A stretch of DNA of 64,000 nucleotides from Postechiella marina (GTDB lineage: Bacteria > Bacteroidota > Bacteroidia > Flavobacteriales > Flavobacteriaceae). The stretch spans positions 496,001 to 560,000 of the forward strand of contig NZ_BAABCA010000004.1 of assembly GCF_039538365.1 (NCBI RefSeq), read 5' to 3'. A program made the position numbers and the translations under genes. Under the pieces are notes generated by a model. That model was not told where the DNA came from. It did no database searches and saw only the letters and a program-made list of their open reading frames with translations. How positions within the stretch are numbered: position 1 is the first letter of the stretch; every line of letters starts with the position of its first letter. This document shows positions 44,967-53,690 of the stretch, piece by piece.

Positions 44967-47900
44967 GTTTTTCAATTTTTTCAACCTTTTTATTTAAAAG
45001 ATTTGATTTTACTGTTAGTTTGTAAATATAAACACCTTTTCCTATTTTATCTCCAAAATCATCTCTACCATCCCAAACAATATCTTTAGACAAAGAGCTG
45101 GTAGCTAAAACACCTCCTGTGGTTTGCCCATTTAATGTTCTTACTAACTTACCTGAGACAGTGAATATCTGTATAGAAACGTCTAAAGGGTCTGAACTAT
45201 TGTGATTAAACCAAAATTCTGTGTAATTTATAAACGGATTTGGATAATTTAACACATTATTTATAACCAATTCTTGATCTTTATCATGTACAACAAACTG
45301 TATTTCTGACACTGATGAATTATTATAAACATCCCACGCTTTTAATGTTAAAGTATGTAAACCAGGCTCTAAGTCTCTAAAAGGAAAACTTACCTCTCCT
45401 TTTTGATAATCGTCTACTTCTGTTTGATAGTAATCGTTTAAAACATATGGATTTGTTTCGTCTCCATCTATAATAGCCACAATATCGTGGCCAATACCGC
45501 TTGCTGTGTTTATACCATTACTATCTTCTAGTTTTACTAAAAGTGTAGGAGACTCGTTAGTAATACCGCCTGAAACAAAATTTTCATCATTCATGTATAA
45601 TGCAATTACAGGTCCAACATTATCCTCTTCTGCCTCTTCATTTATACCTCCTATTTTAATAAGATCGACCTCGGCACCTCCATTATTAAGAAACAACTCT
45701 TCATTTTTTGAATAAAAACTTACTTTACCAAAACCAACAGGAATACTAATATCTTTTGGCACAATAAAATCAAACTCGAACTTACCATTTGTAACAGATG
45801 CTTGACCTCTAAAGATAGCTTCTCCTAATGTAGAAAAATCTAATTTAACTATTGTTCCGTTTAACCTTGTACCATCGTTGGCTAATGTTGTTTTATCTAT
45901 AAATTTATCATAAATGGTAGTAGATAGTGTTCCTTTATAGTTTGTTAATAAATTGCCAGACACATCTGTTACCTCTCCTGCCATTTTTATTTTACTTAAA
46001 GCTTTTAAGGTATCTGTTGCTTGTGCTATGGGCACATCGTTAAGTTGTGTTAGTTTTATATTTGGTTTAGAAAATGCCAATTTCATTGCAGGATCGCCTA
46101 TGTAAAACACCAATCGTCTTTGAGACGAACCACTTATTGACGGGTCGTTTTTTGTTAACCTTAAAGCTTCTGCTATAGATGGATATTCGTAATCTTCGTA
46201 AGCATCAGAATCGTTATAAGAAAATAAATATTGCCCTAAAGCATTATTAAAATTTATACCAAAAGTTACAAAAACTTGCCGTGTTGTAGATATTAAACTA
46301 ACTGCTCCTGCTTGCTTATTCCAATATGTAAGTTCTCCTGCTGTTTCTCTAAACGGATTGTCGAATTTTGAAAACTCGCAGGTTACAGTTACAAAACAAA
46401 ATAATTTGTAAAAATTTCTAAGCGCATTAATATCTGTTTTTAAAAGTATACGCTCTTCAGATAACCCATCCTCGCCACCGTGTCCAAAATAATTAACCAC
46501 AAGCGCACCATTATTCATAGCATTAACCAAAGCCTCTGTTACTTTAGGATATTTTTCTCCTCCTGCAGACGACTCTTGTTGATACGCATCTGTATGTATT
46601 TTTACAACATTAATAAACGGTTTGTTTTCTGTAACTAGGTTACCAACATTATCGGTTGTTTCTTGTAATATACCTTCCCAATCTTTATCGACATCGTCAG
46701 AGACTACTAAAAAATTATTTTGCCACCTACCTAAAGCTTCTTTTGCATAATAAAGTGCGACTTTATCTACCAGTTCTTTAGCTCGCAAAGGTGTATCGGC
46801 TAGAACTCTACCCACAGCAATATCTAATTTATCGCTTGTAGCCATTTCACCTTCATTGTCATCCATCATACCATAAAAATCGTCTGACACATAGGAACTT
46901 GTATAACTAAAACTATTATAAGAATACCAAGAAGGCACAATATTAGTGTTATTTGGCACCCTGTCTTTATAATCGTAAGAGGCGTCTCCAAATAAGCATA
47001 AATATTTTATTCTTTTATCTGGCGAACTGGCATTATCGTAAACATACTTTACAAGGTTTCTTATTGCCCCTATATCTTGGTTACCTGTACTAAACTCATT
47101 ATATATTTCGGCTAAACCAAAAACCTTTACATTTAAATTATATTGCTTTCTATTAATCTCTGCCAATCGCTCTGCTTGATCTAACATATTATTAGGAGCA
47201 ATAATAAGATAGTCTACATCTTGAAAGTTATTTTCGCTATTTAGAAAAACAGTTCCTTTTATATTTTGATTTCTAATTGTTTTATTTGAATCCATTTTAG
47301 GCTCAAAAAAATCTGAAGGAGTTAAAGCAACGTACTTTTTTAATGAACCTAAGGCTGATGTAAAACTTAAATTAGAATTAGACTCTGTATTCTCAAAACC
47401 TGTAACATTAAATATATCTGTAACATCCCAAATCTCTGACACGCCCGATGCGTTAGTTATATTATATTGACCTATACCTGAAGTTAATGCAGTTTCTGAA
47501 TTTTCAAATTGAAATTGTTCTCCATTAAAATTTAATTGTCTTTTTGCTGTAATAGAGATATAATCTAAATACCCAACAGCACTTGGGTTGCCTGCCTTGT
47601 CGTAAAGCAACTTAACATCGACATTATTAGTTGTTACATTTACATTGCCTAAAAAGTTTGAATCTGCAGCAACATTAGAATCATTACTTACGCCAATTGC
47701 AACAGTAGACTCTGTAACACCATTAACCTGTATTTCCATAGAGCTTGGTGTTGTAGATATTGCAGCAACATAAACTTTAATGTTTATTGGTTCTGTTTTT
47801 ACAAGATCTGGAAAATTAAAACTAAAAGTATCTTCGGTTTCTATATCAAAATGTTCTCCAAACCACCTTCTTCCCAAAGTACCTAAATTATGAATATCTT

Positions 47901-48828
47901 TTTCGTGAAAAGCATAATCGTCAAAGGTATCTATTACCAAATCTACGGTTCCAGTAGGTTGAGACATGTTTTGAATACGTTTACCATTTCCAGAACTTAT
48001 ATTTATGTAATAATAAGTTTTATCTGTATAGCAATTTATATTTGTATTGCTTTCTGAATTATACCCCTTAGGTCCTTTGGCATAAAACAAAATATAGTCT
48101 TCGTTATTAAAAACACCATCTTCTTCTCCTACAATTTTAATAGCATTTTCTAAAACATCAAATAACTGATTTTCTGCATTTCCATAAGGTATCATATCTC
48201 CGCCATTTCCATAAATTTTTATAGATCTAGGGTCTATAGAGCTAGTGTTAATACCTAACCTTTCTATAAAATTTTTAGTTAACTTAAAAACACCTGTAGT
48301 ATCTACATAAAACTTATACCAATCGCCAGAGTTTAAAACCGAATTAGATATAATTTTAGAATTCTGAGATTTCCTTAACAAAGTAGAACTTACAGTTTCA
48401 TTATAATTTAATTGAAAAGATAATATCTTTTTATATACTCCATTTTCGTCTTTAATAATAGGAGAGAGTTGTAATACTGCAAACTGTACATCTCTTGCAA
48501 TAGAATTTTTAAGACTGTAAGTTAATTTATTTGGTATTGTACTTAGTTTTAAGTCAAATAACTCGGCACTACTTATACTAGAATATTTAACATTAGTCAA
48601 TGTTACAGAAGACTCACTTATACTTTTTAAGCTTTGCCATTGGGCAACATATAACAATCCCTCGTCATCATTATAGACAAAATTTTCTTTATTAAAAGAT
48701 GGTATCTTAATCGAATAACTCCCTGTAGACATTGTTTGAGGCATAGCCCAAGTTATATCAAACTTTTTCTGTTGGGAGAATACTAGACCATTAATAAATA
48801 ATAGTAAAAATATAATTTTCTGTTTCAT
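44953..48828 (-). CDS. porU: Type IX secretion sortase PorU
   Basis: PorU is the gingipain-like sortase that cleaves the C-terminal sorting signal of cargo and attaches the protein to the cell surface. The ATG at 48828 gives 1291 residues beginning MKQKIIFLLLFINGLVFSQ, a signal peptide; a 17-residue upstream extension is rejected. The C25 peptidase domain has the catalytic pair His783 (NYFGHGGEDGLS) and Cys817 (FVTVTCEFSK), 34 residues apart, close to the 33 seen in gingipains. The C-terminal part has a type A sorting domain (NYPNPFINYTEF, then GKGVYIYKLTV). PorV follows; gldJ is divergent. Confidence 0.95.
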   Translation of the reverse strand: MKQKIIFLLLFINGLVFSQQKKFDITWAMPQTMSTGSYSIKIPSFNKENFVYNDDEGLLYVAQWQSLKSISESSVTLTNVKYSSISSAELFDLKLSTIPNKLTYSLKNSIARDVQFAVLQLSPIIKDENGVYKKILSFQLNYNETVSSTLLRKSQNSKIISNSVLNSGDWYKFYVDTTGVFKLTKNFIERLGINTSSIDPRSIKIYGNGGDMIPYGNAENQLFDVLENAIKIVGEEDGVFNNEDYILFYAKGPKGYNSESNTNINCYTDKTYYYINISSGNGKRIQNMSQPTGTVDLVIDTFDDYAFHEKDIHNLGTLGRRWFGEHFDIETEDTFSFNFPDLVKTEPINIKVYVAAISTTPSSMEIQVNGVTESTVAIGVSNDSNVAADSNFLGNVNVTTNNVDVKLLYDKAGNPSAVGYLDYISITAKRQLNFNGEQFQFENSETALTSGIGQYNITNASGVSEIWDVTDIFNVTGFENTESNSNLSFTSALGSLKKYVALTPSDFFEPKMDSNKTIRNQNIKGTVFLNSENNFQDVDYLIIAPNNMLDQAERLAEINRKQYNLNVKVFGLAEIYNEFSTGNQDIGAIRNLVKYVYDNASSPDKRIKYLCLFGDASYDYKDRVPNNTNIVPSWYSYNSFSYTSSYVSDDFYGMMDDNEGEMATSDKLDIAVGRVLADTPLRAKELVDKVALYYAKEALGRWQNNFLVVSDDVDKDWEGILQETTDNVGNLVTENKPFINVVKIHTDAYQQESSAGGEKYPKVTEALVNAMNNGALVVNYFGHGGEDGLSEERILLKTDINALRNFYKLFCFVTVTCEFSKFDNPFRETAGELTYWNKQAGAVSLISTTRQVFVTFGINFNNALGQYLFSYNDSDAYEDYEYPSIAEALRLTKNDPSISGSSQRRLVFYIGDPAMKLAFSKPNIKLTQLNDVPIAQATDTLKALSKIKMAGEVTDVSGNLLTNYKGTLSTTIYDKFIDKTTLANDGTRLNGTIVKLDFSTLGEAIFRGQASVTNGKFEFDFIVPKDISIPVGFGKVSFYSKNEELFLNNGGAEVDLIKIGGINEEAEEDNVGPVIALYMNDENFVSGGITNESPTLLVKLEDSNGINTASGIGHDIVAIIDGDETNPYVLNDYYQTEVDDYQKGEVSFPFRDLEPGLHTLTLKAWDVYNNSSVSEIQFVVHDKDQELVINNVLNYPNPFINYTEFWFNHNSSDPLDVSIQIFTVSGKLVRTLNGQTTGGVLATSSLSKDIVWDGRDDFGDKIGKGVYIYKLTVKSNLLNKKVEKIEKLVIL

Positions 48829-49031
48829 GCAATAAAATAACGTGTTTATAGAATTGTTATTACAAATTAATATTAACAATTATTTACACAGTTTCAAAAA
48901 TACAATAATATTTTAGTAATTCTTGCGTTATCATAACTCAATATATCAGCCAAAATCAGCGAAATCATCGTTGTAATGCATTAAAAACAAGATAAAGTGC
49001 GTATTTTTTTGGTTAAAATGCAAAAAACTGC

Positions 49032-49061
49032 TTGGAGTGTAAGGTTTAATTCTTATATTGC
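49032..49061 (+). promoter_or_regulatory. Candidate promoter of gldJ
   Basis: TTG (49032-49034), a 19-base spacer and TATATTGC (49054-49061), which is close to TAnnTTTG but not exact. It lies about 35 bases before the gldJ start and would place transcription after the upstream in-frame start at 49058, supporting the later ATG. Confidence 0.35.
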
Positions 49062-49099
49062 AGCACCAAAATATTATTAGCTTACTTAAAAGTATGAAT

Positions 49100-50779
49100 A
49101 TGAAAAAAGTAGTAGCATTAAAGGTTATAATAGTTTTAGCACTTTCTGTTTTTACAGTTAGTTGTAAAAAATCTTCAAGTTCTAAAAACAGTTCGAGAGC
49201 TACAGGTTGGAACATCAACGATAGAGATGGTGGTTTTCAATACAATACTGACTTTAAAGAACAAGAAACTTCTCCTGGCTTAGTATTTGTAGAAGGCGGC
49301 ACATTTACAAAAGGTAAAGTGCAAGACGATGTTATGCACGATTGGAATAATACACCAACACAGCAACATGTTCAGTCTTTTTACATGGACGAAACCGAAG
49401 TTACCAATATGATGTATTTAGAATACTTAGATTGGATAAAACGCGTTTACCCACCATCTGACGAAAATTTTAGAGCAATCTATCACGGGGCTTTACCAGA
49501 TACACTAGTTTGGAGAAACCGTTTAGGTTTTAACGAAATTATGACAGAAAACTATTTACGTCACCCAGGATACGCAGAATACCCTGTTGTTGGTGTTAGC
49601 TGGATTCAAGCTGTTGAATTTGCAAATTGGAGATCTGATCGTGTAAACGAATACAATTTAGAGCAAGCAGGTTATTTAAAACGTGGAGCAAAAATAACCG
49701 ATGTATCGTCTGATTCTAATTTTAACACAGACACCTACATTAACGCTCCTACATTAACTTACGGTGGTAACGAAGAAGTTATAAATGGTGATGGAAGAAG
49801 AAGAAACGTTCAAACTGATGCTGATGGTAACGAAACAAATATTTATGCTACTAGAGAAACTGGTATAATTACTCCAAAATACAGACTACCAACAGAAACA
49901 GAATGGGAATATGCTGCATTAGGATTAAGCGAATTAAGAAGTTACAATTTATACCGTGGACGTAAAAAATACCCATGGGATGGACAATACACCCGTTCTG
50001 GAAAACGAAAAGTACGCGGAGATCAATTAGCTAACTTTAAGCAGGGCAAAGGTGATTACGGTGGAATTGCAGGATGGAGTGATGATGGAGCAGATATAAC
50101 AAATGCTGTTAAATCTTATAGCCCTAACGATTTTGGCTTGTATGATATGGCTGGTAATGTTGCTGAATGGGTAGCAGATGTATACAGACCTATTATTGAT
50201 GATGAGTTTAATGATTTTAACTACTACCGTGGAAATGTTTATACAAAAAATGCTATAAACGAAGATGGAAGTGTAAAAGTTGTAACAAGCGACAACATCG
50301 TTTACGATACATTATCTAACGGAAAAGTAATTGCTAGGAATTTGCCTGGTGAAATTTTACAAGTACCAGTTGATGAAAACGAAACCTATTTAAGAACCAA
50401 CTTTGACAAAAGTGACCAAATAAACTTTAGAGATGGAGATAAACGCTCTTCTAGACATTTTGAAAGCTTTGGAGACGAAGAGGAAGATCAAAATGTAAGT
50501 CAAACTAGAAAAATGTATAATTCTCCTAAACATAATATTTCGAGAGACGAAAACGGAAAAATTATTAGAGAATATGATAAAGCAGATAACAGAACATCTT
50601 TAATTAACGATAAAGTTAGGGTTTACAAAGGTGGATCTTGGAAAGACAGAGAGTACTGGCTAGACCCAGCACAAAGACGCTACTTCCCACAAGATATGGC
50701 TACAGATTATATTGGCTTTAGATGTGCAATGTCTAGAGTAGGATCTAAAAGTCAAGCAAAAAACAAAACAAAAAATTAA
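49100..50779 (+). CDS. gldJ: Gliding motility lipoprotein GldJ
   Basis: GldJ is a lipoprotein of the gliding/type IX secretion apparatus with a formylglycine-generating-enzyme (sulfatase-modifying factor) fold. ATG at 49100 (or two codons before, 49094) gives MKKVVALKVIIVLALSVFTV followed by SC, lipobox cysteine 22. The FGE-like parts are FVEGGTFTKGKV, FYMDETEVTNMMYLEYLDW, YRLPTETEWEYAA, LYDMAGNVAEWVADVY and YKGGSWKDREYW. It has a Ser/Lys-rich linker after the lipobox. An in-frame start at 49058 adds 14 residues before the signal and is rejected. It is divergent from porU and has a strong terminator downstream. Confidence 0.95.
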   Translation: MKKVVALKVIIVLALSVFTVSCKKSSSSKNSSRATGWNINDRDGGFQYNTDFKEQETSPGLVFVEGGTFTKGKVQDDVMHDWNNTPTQQHVQSFYMDETEVTNMMYLEYLDWIKRVYPPSDENFRAIYHGALPDTLVWRNRLGFNEIMTENYLRHPGYAEYPVVGVSWIQAVEFANWRSDRVNEYNLEQAGYLKRGAKITDVSSDSNFNTDTYINAPTLTYGGNEEVINGDGRRRNVQTDADGNETNIYATRETGIITPKYRLPTETEWEYAALGLSELRSYNLYRGRKKYPWDGQYTRSGKRKVRGDQLANFKQGKGDYGGIAGWSDDGADITNAVKSYSPNDFGLYDMAGNVAEWVADVYRPIIDDEFNDFNYYRGNVYTKNAINEDGSVKVVTSDNIVYDTLSNGKVIARNLPGEILQVPVDENETYLRTNFDKSDQINFRDGDKRSSRHFESFGDEEEDQNVSQTRKMYNSPKHNISRDENGKIIREYDKADNRTSLINDKVRVYKGGSWKDREYWLDPAQRRYFPQDMATDYIGFRCAMSRVGSKSQAKNKTKN

Positions 50780-50798
50780 AACTTAATTTTTTGTTTTT

Positions 50799-50833
50799 AA
50801 AAAAAGTTCTAACTAATAGTTAGGACTTTTTTT
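50799..50833 (+). terminator. Terminator of gldJ
   Basis: AAGTTCTAAC pairs with GTTAGGACTT (one G-T pair) across a 5-base loop (50814-50818) between A-run and T-run (50827-50833), 20 bases after the gldJ stop. Confidence 0.85.
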
Positions 50834-50859
50834 ATACTTTTATTTTAAAATATATAACC

Positions 50860-52137
50860 TTGAAGATAGAACAATTACACAACCTTTACTTAAAATGCAA
50901 AACCGTTTGCACAGATACCAGAAAATTAGAAAAAAATGATATTTTCTTCGCCCTTAAAGGCGAGAATTTTAATGGTAACACCTATGCTGAAAAAGCCCTA
51001 AAATTAGGAGCAAAATACGTTGTAATTGACGACGAAGCCTATAACACATCATCGCAAACCATACTCGTAAGCGATGTATTAAAAACGCTTCAAGAGCTAG
51101 CTACATATCACCGCTTGCATTTAAATATTCCTATAATAGCTCTTACAGGTAGTAATGGAAAAACAACAACTAAAGAGTTAATAAAAGCTGTGTTATCTAA
51201 AAAATATAATACCACCGCAACTTTAGGCAATTTAAACAACCATATAGGCGTGCCTTTAACTTTATTATCTATGCATAATACCACAGAAATAGGTATTGTA
51301 GAAATGGGAGCAAATCATTTAAAAGAAATAGCATTTTTATGCGATATAGCTAAGCCAGATTATGGATATATAACAAACTTTGGTAAAGCACATTTAGAAG
51401 GCTTTGGAAGTATTGAAGGTGTTGTAAAAGGTAAATCTGAAATGTACGATTACTTAATTACCAACAAAAAGAAAATTTTTATTAATGCAAACGACTCTAT
51501 TCAAGTAGAAAAAACTAAAAACAACAAGCCTATTAGCTTTGGTAACACCTTAAACGTCAACACTTATGTGAGTTTTAAACAGGCACAGCCTTTTGTTACC
51601 TCCTTATATAATAATACAGAAATTAAAAGCCAACTAATAGGCGATTACAACTTTAACAACATAGCTGCTGCAATATGTATAGGACATTATTTTAAAGTTG
51701 AAGATAAGGCTATAAAAAATGCTATAGAAAGCTATTTACCAGATAACAATAGATCGCAAATTATAACAAAAGGAAACAACAAAATTATATTAGATGCCTA
51801 CAATGCTAACCCTACAAGTATGCGTGCAGCCTTATTAAATTTTGAAAAACAAAAAGGTTTAAAAATAGCTGTATTAGGAGACATGTTTGAGGTTGGCAAA
51901 AAAGCTATGGAAGAACATCAAAACATTGTAGACTTAGCAAACTCTTTAGATATTAATAAAACTTTGTTTATTGGCGAGAATTTTTATAAATCTGATATAG
52001 ATCCTTTAAAATCACAAAAACACCTCACTTTCGATAGCTTTAAAACACATTTTAAAACTTTAAATTTAAAAGAAACCACACTTTTAATAAAAGGATCTCG
52101 AGGTATGGCTCTAGAACGTATATTAGAATTACTTTAA
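50860..52137 (+). CDS. murF: UDP-MurNAc-tripeptide-D-alanyl-D-alanine ligase
   Basis: MurF adds D-Ala-D-Ala to UDP-MurNAc-tripeptide in the last cytoplasmic step of peptidoglycan precursor synthesis. The 425-residue protein has the substrate-binding start TDTRKLEKNDIFFALKGENFNGN, the ATP P-loop TGSNGKTTTK (residues 96-105), the metal-site region MGANHLKEIAFLCDIAKPDYGYITNFGKAHLEGF and C-terminal DAYNANPTSMRAAL. The start is a TTG at 50860. It directly follows gldJ's terminator, so it must have its own promoter in the preceding 25-60 bases, where none is clear. Confidence 0.95.
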   Translation: MKIEQLHNLYLKCKTVCTDTRKLEKNDIFFALKGENFNGNTYAEKALKLGAKYVVIDDEAYNTSSQTILVSDVLKTLQELATYHRLHLNIPIIALTGSNGKTTTKELIKAVLSKKYNTTATLGNLNNHIGVPLTLLSMHNTTEIGIVEMGANHLKEIAFLCDIAKPDYGYITNFGKAHLEGFGSIEGVVKGKSEMYDYLITNKKKIFINANDSIQVEKTKNNKPISFGNTLNVNTYVSFKQAQPFVTSLYNNTEIKSQLIGDYNFNNIAAAICIGHYFKVEDKAIKNAIESYLPDNNRSQIITKGNNKIILDAYNANPTSMRAALLNFEKQKGLKIAVLGDMFEVGKKAMEEHQNIVDLANSLDINKTLFIGENFYKSDIDPLKSQKHLTFDSFKTHFKTLNLKETTLLIKGSRGMALERILELL

Positions 52138-52214
52138 AAAAAAGTGCCTATCAAAGCATAACTTTAAATAGACACTTCATAATATAATTCTCTCCCTAAG
52201 AACTAATTAATAGC
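52136..52214 (-). ncRNA. Candidate small RNA downstream of the PAS-LuxR gene
   Basis: On the minus strand a promoter-like pair (TTG at 52247-52249, 20-base spacer, GAAATTTG at 52219-52226, one base off TAnnTTTG) is followed by the conserved block GCTATTAATTAGTTCTTAGG (52214 down) and GGGAGA. A hairpin formed by AAGTGTCTAT and ATAGGCACTT comes next, and then eight T (the A run at 52136-52143). The stem pairs fully (with one G-U) only in minus-strand RNA. A transcript of about 79 bases would result, with a single-stranded 5' part and a terminator hairpin. No open reading frame of note is present. The same architecture is repeated upstream of the regulator gene (see 53114-53285). Confidence 0.55.
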
Positions 52215-52218
52215 AAAG

Positions 52219-52266
52219 CAAATTTCAGGATTTTATAAATTTTGCACAATACTCAATTTGAGTATT
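52219..52266 (-). promoter_or_regulatory. Palindromic operator overlapping a -33 box (copy 1)
   Basis: AATACTCAA-T-TTGAGTATT (52248-52266) is a perfect 9+1+9 palindrome. Its end on the minus strand, GTATTG, contains the -33 TTG (52247-52249), and 20 bases further is GAAATTTG (52219-52226). A regulator bound here would touch RNA polymerase. A TTTTT run on the plus strand is also compatible with a terminator for murF, but murF ends over 100 bases before it. Confidence 0.55.
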
Positions 52267-52343
52267 TTTAAAAACTGAACGCTTTTATTCGTTAAAAAGA
52301 GGGTTTAATCTGACTAAAAACCAAATCAGGGAAATACAAAAGT

Positions 52344-53114
52344 TTAAATAAAAGTTCTATTCATTTTAAGAATAGCGACAAGCTCACCTGTAGACGAAAT
52401 ATTAAGCTTTTTAAGAATGTTTCTGCGATGTGTATCTACGGTATTAGGGCTAATGCTTAACTTCTCTGCTATGGCTTTACTTGAGTGATTTAACACCAAT
52501 AAACGAATAACATCACGCTCTCTATTGCTAATACTATCAGATAATAGCTTTTGAGAAAAATTATTAAAATATAACGTTTCGTATTCATTATTGCCATTTA
52601 AAAGCTTTGCAGATGCACAAACCTGCATTTTTATATCGGGATGCAAAACAGTATAATGCGCCATACCTATAATAGGTTTATCATTTTCATCTAACTCTAA
52701 AGGCGTAGTGTTTTGAACAATATTTACATATTCATCTTTAGAGTTTTTAATACGATAGTTCCAAGTATAACTCATCTTTGTTCTATCTTCAAGCTTAACC
52801 TCCTTAAGTGTAAAAATCATGAGTTCGTTTAAAGCCTGAAGCCATTGCTCAAGATCTTCTGGGTGCATTCTACTCCAAAAGTATCGCATGCCTTCATTAA
52901 ACAGTAAATCTTTATCCAAACCTAAACAAGCTGTCATGTTTTTACTAATATATTCGAAAGTAAGGTCTTGAGTGTTAGTCACACAAAAAAATGTGGAGCT
53001 ATATGGTAAATAGGTGTCAAGCTCTATTATCTTTTGGATATGCTCTTCTAATGAAGGCTTACCGTAAGACTCAAAAATGTATTTATATGTCTTTTTTATA
53101 TCATTTATTACCAT
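52344..53114 (-). CDS. PAS-LuxR transcriptional regulator
   Basis: The ATG at 53114 gives 256 residues; a TTG three codons upstream is possible. An N-terminal region is followed by a PAS domain (about 35-150; FFCVTNTQDLTFEYISKNMT, FWSRMHPEDLEQWLQALNEL, KDEYVNIVQ) and a C-terminal LuxR helix-turn-helix (about 195-250; ISNRERDVIRLLVLNHSSKA, LSISPNTVDTHRRNILKKLN). No receiver domain is present, so it probably senses a ligand or redox state directly. It is flanked on both sides by copies of a promoter-hairpin module (52136-52266 and 53149-53279). Autoregulation through the palindromes is a plausible inference. Confidence 0.9.
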   Translation of the reverse strand: MVINDIKKTYKYIFESYGKPSLEEHIQKIIELDTYLPYSSTFFCVTNTQDLTFEYISKNMTACLGLDKDLLFNEGMRYFWSRMHPEDLEQWLQALNELMIFTLKEVKLEDRTKMSYTWNYRIKNSKDEYVNIVQNTTPLELDENDKPIIGMAHYTVLHPDIKMQVCASAKLLNGNNEYETLYFNNFSQKLLSDSISNRERDVIRLLVLNHSSKAIAEKLSISPNTVDTHRRNILKKLNISSTGELVAILKMNRTFI

Positions 53115-53230
53115 AAGTAACAAATTTACAACATTTTACAAAACAGACAAGTGCCTATTTAAATAACATAAGTTATAAATAAACACTTGTTTTATCAAAA
53201 ATTCTCCCTAAGAATTAATTAATAGCTAGA
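53115..53230 (-). ncRNA. Structured leader of the PAS-LuxR gene (copy 2 of the RNA module)
   Basis: The minus-strand transcript should start near 53226 with the conserved GCTATTAATTAATTCTTAGG, then GGAGA, and then a hairpin whose arms are AAGTGTTTATTTA and TAAATAGGCACTT with G-U pairs only (53149-53189). It is followed by TTTTGT, less U-rich than in copy 1, so readthrough into the regulator (ATG at 53114) is expected. Between copies, position 7 of the stem is C-G in copy 1 and U-G in copy 2, so pairing is kept in both. The leader is about 110 bases. Confidence 0.55.
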
Positions 53231-53279
53231 CAAAAATACACAGTAAAGCTTTATTAAACAATACCTAGCTCTGGGTATT
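53231..53279 (-). promoter_or_regulatory. Promoter of the PAS-LuxR gene with dyad at the -33 box (copy 2)
   Basis: The minus strand has TTG (53259-53261), a 20-base spacer and TATTTTTG (53231-53238), a full match to TAnnTTTG. The dyad AATACCTAGCTCTGGGTATT (53260-53279; arms AATACC / GGTATT) overlaps the -33 box exactly as in copy 1. From dyad to conserved block the spacing is 33 bases in both copies. Confidence 0.65.
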
Positions 53280-53510
53280 TTTATACTTAAAACTTTATTT
53301 AATGAAGAATATTCTTTCGTAAAGAATGGTTTTAGAAAAAACAGAATTAATTTTCTTTTTAACTCATAAATAATATGACAACTCAGGATGCTTCTTTATA
53401 TGTAAATAAAAATATAAAACCAATTTTTTTTAAATTGATACAATTATCGACTTAAAGAGAACTTTTTAGATTGATTGAATTTAATTTGAAAACAAACAGA
53501 ATTAAACTAA
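53280..53510. other. AT-rich intergenic stretch without a gene
   Basis: The gap from the PAS-LuxR start (53114) to tRNA-Val (53551) is 436 bases. Apart from the leader and promoter listed separately, 53280-53510 contains only AT-rich sequence without an open frame of note. AAGAATATTCTT (53305-53316) is a perfect 12-base palindrome. Nothing else is recognised. Confidence 0.6.
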
Positions 53511-53540
53511 AAAAACCTGATGAAAAATCATCAGGTTTTT
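53511..53540 (-). terminator. Terminator of tRNA-Val, bidirectional
   Basis: AAAAACCTGATGA and TCATCAGGTTTTT (53511-53523 and 53528-53540) form a perfect 13-base stem with a 4-base loop, flanked by A-run and T-run on both sides. It follows tRNA-Val by 10 bases on the minus strand and could also stop plus-strand transcription. Confidence 0.88.
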
Positions 53541-53550
53541 GTTTTTTTTG

Positions 53551-53625
53551 TGGGCGCGAAGGGATTCGAACCCCTGACCCCTTGGGTGTAAACCAAGTGC
53601 TCTGAACCAACTGAGCTACGCGCCC
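53551..53625 (-). tRNA. tRNA-Val (TAC)
   Basis: The minus strand gives a 75-base cloverleaf: acceptor GGGCGCG with CGCGCCC, D arm GCTC/GAGC, anticodon stem CTTGG/CCAAG with loop TTTACAC giving anticodon TAC, and T arm CAGGG-TTCGAAT-CCCTT allowing one G-U pair. The discriminator is A and CCA is not encoded. It has its own promoter and terminator. Confidence 0.97.
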
Positions 53626-53641
53626 TTGTTATTAGGAGGTG

Positions 53642-53670
53642 CAAATATACACTTGTTTTTCAATTTGCAA
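53642..53670 (-). promoter_or_regulatory. Promoter of tRNA-Val
   Basis: The minus strand reads TTG (53668-53670), an 18-base spacer and TATATTTG (53642-53649), a full phylum-consensus match 17 bases from the mature tRNA end. Confidence 0.82.
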
Positions 53671-53690
53671 AAACTTTTTTAAAAAAATTT

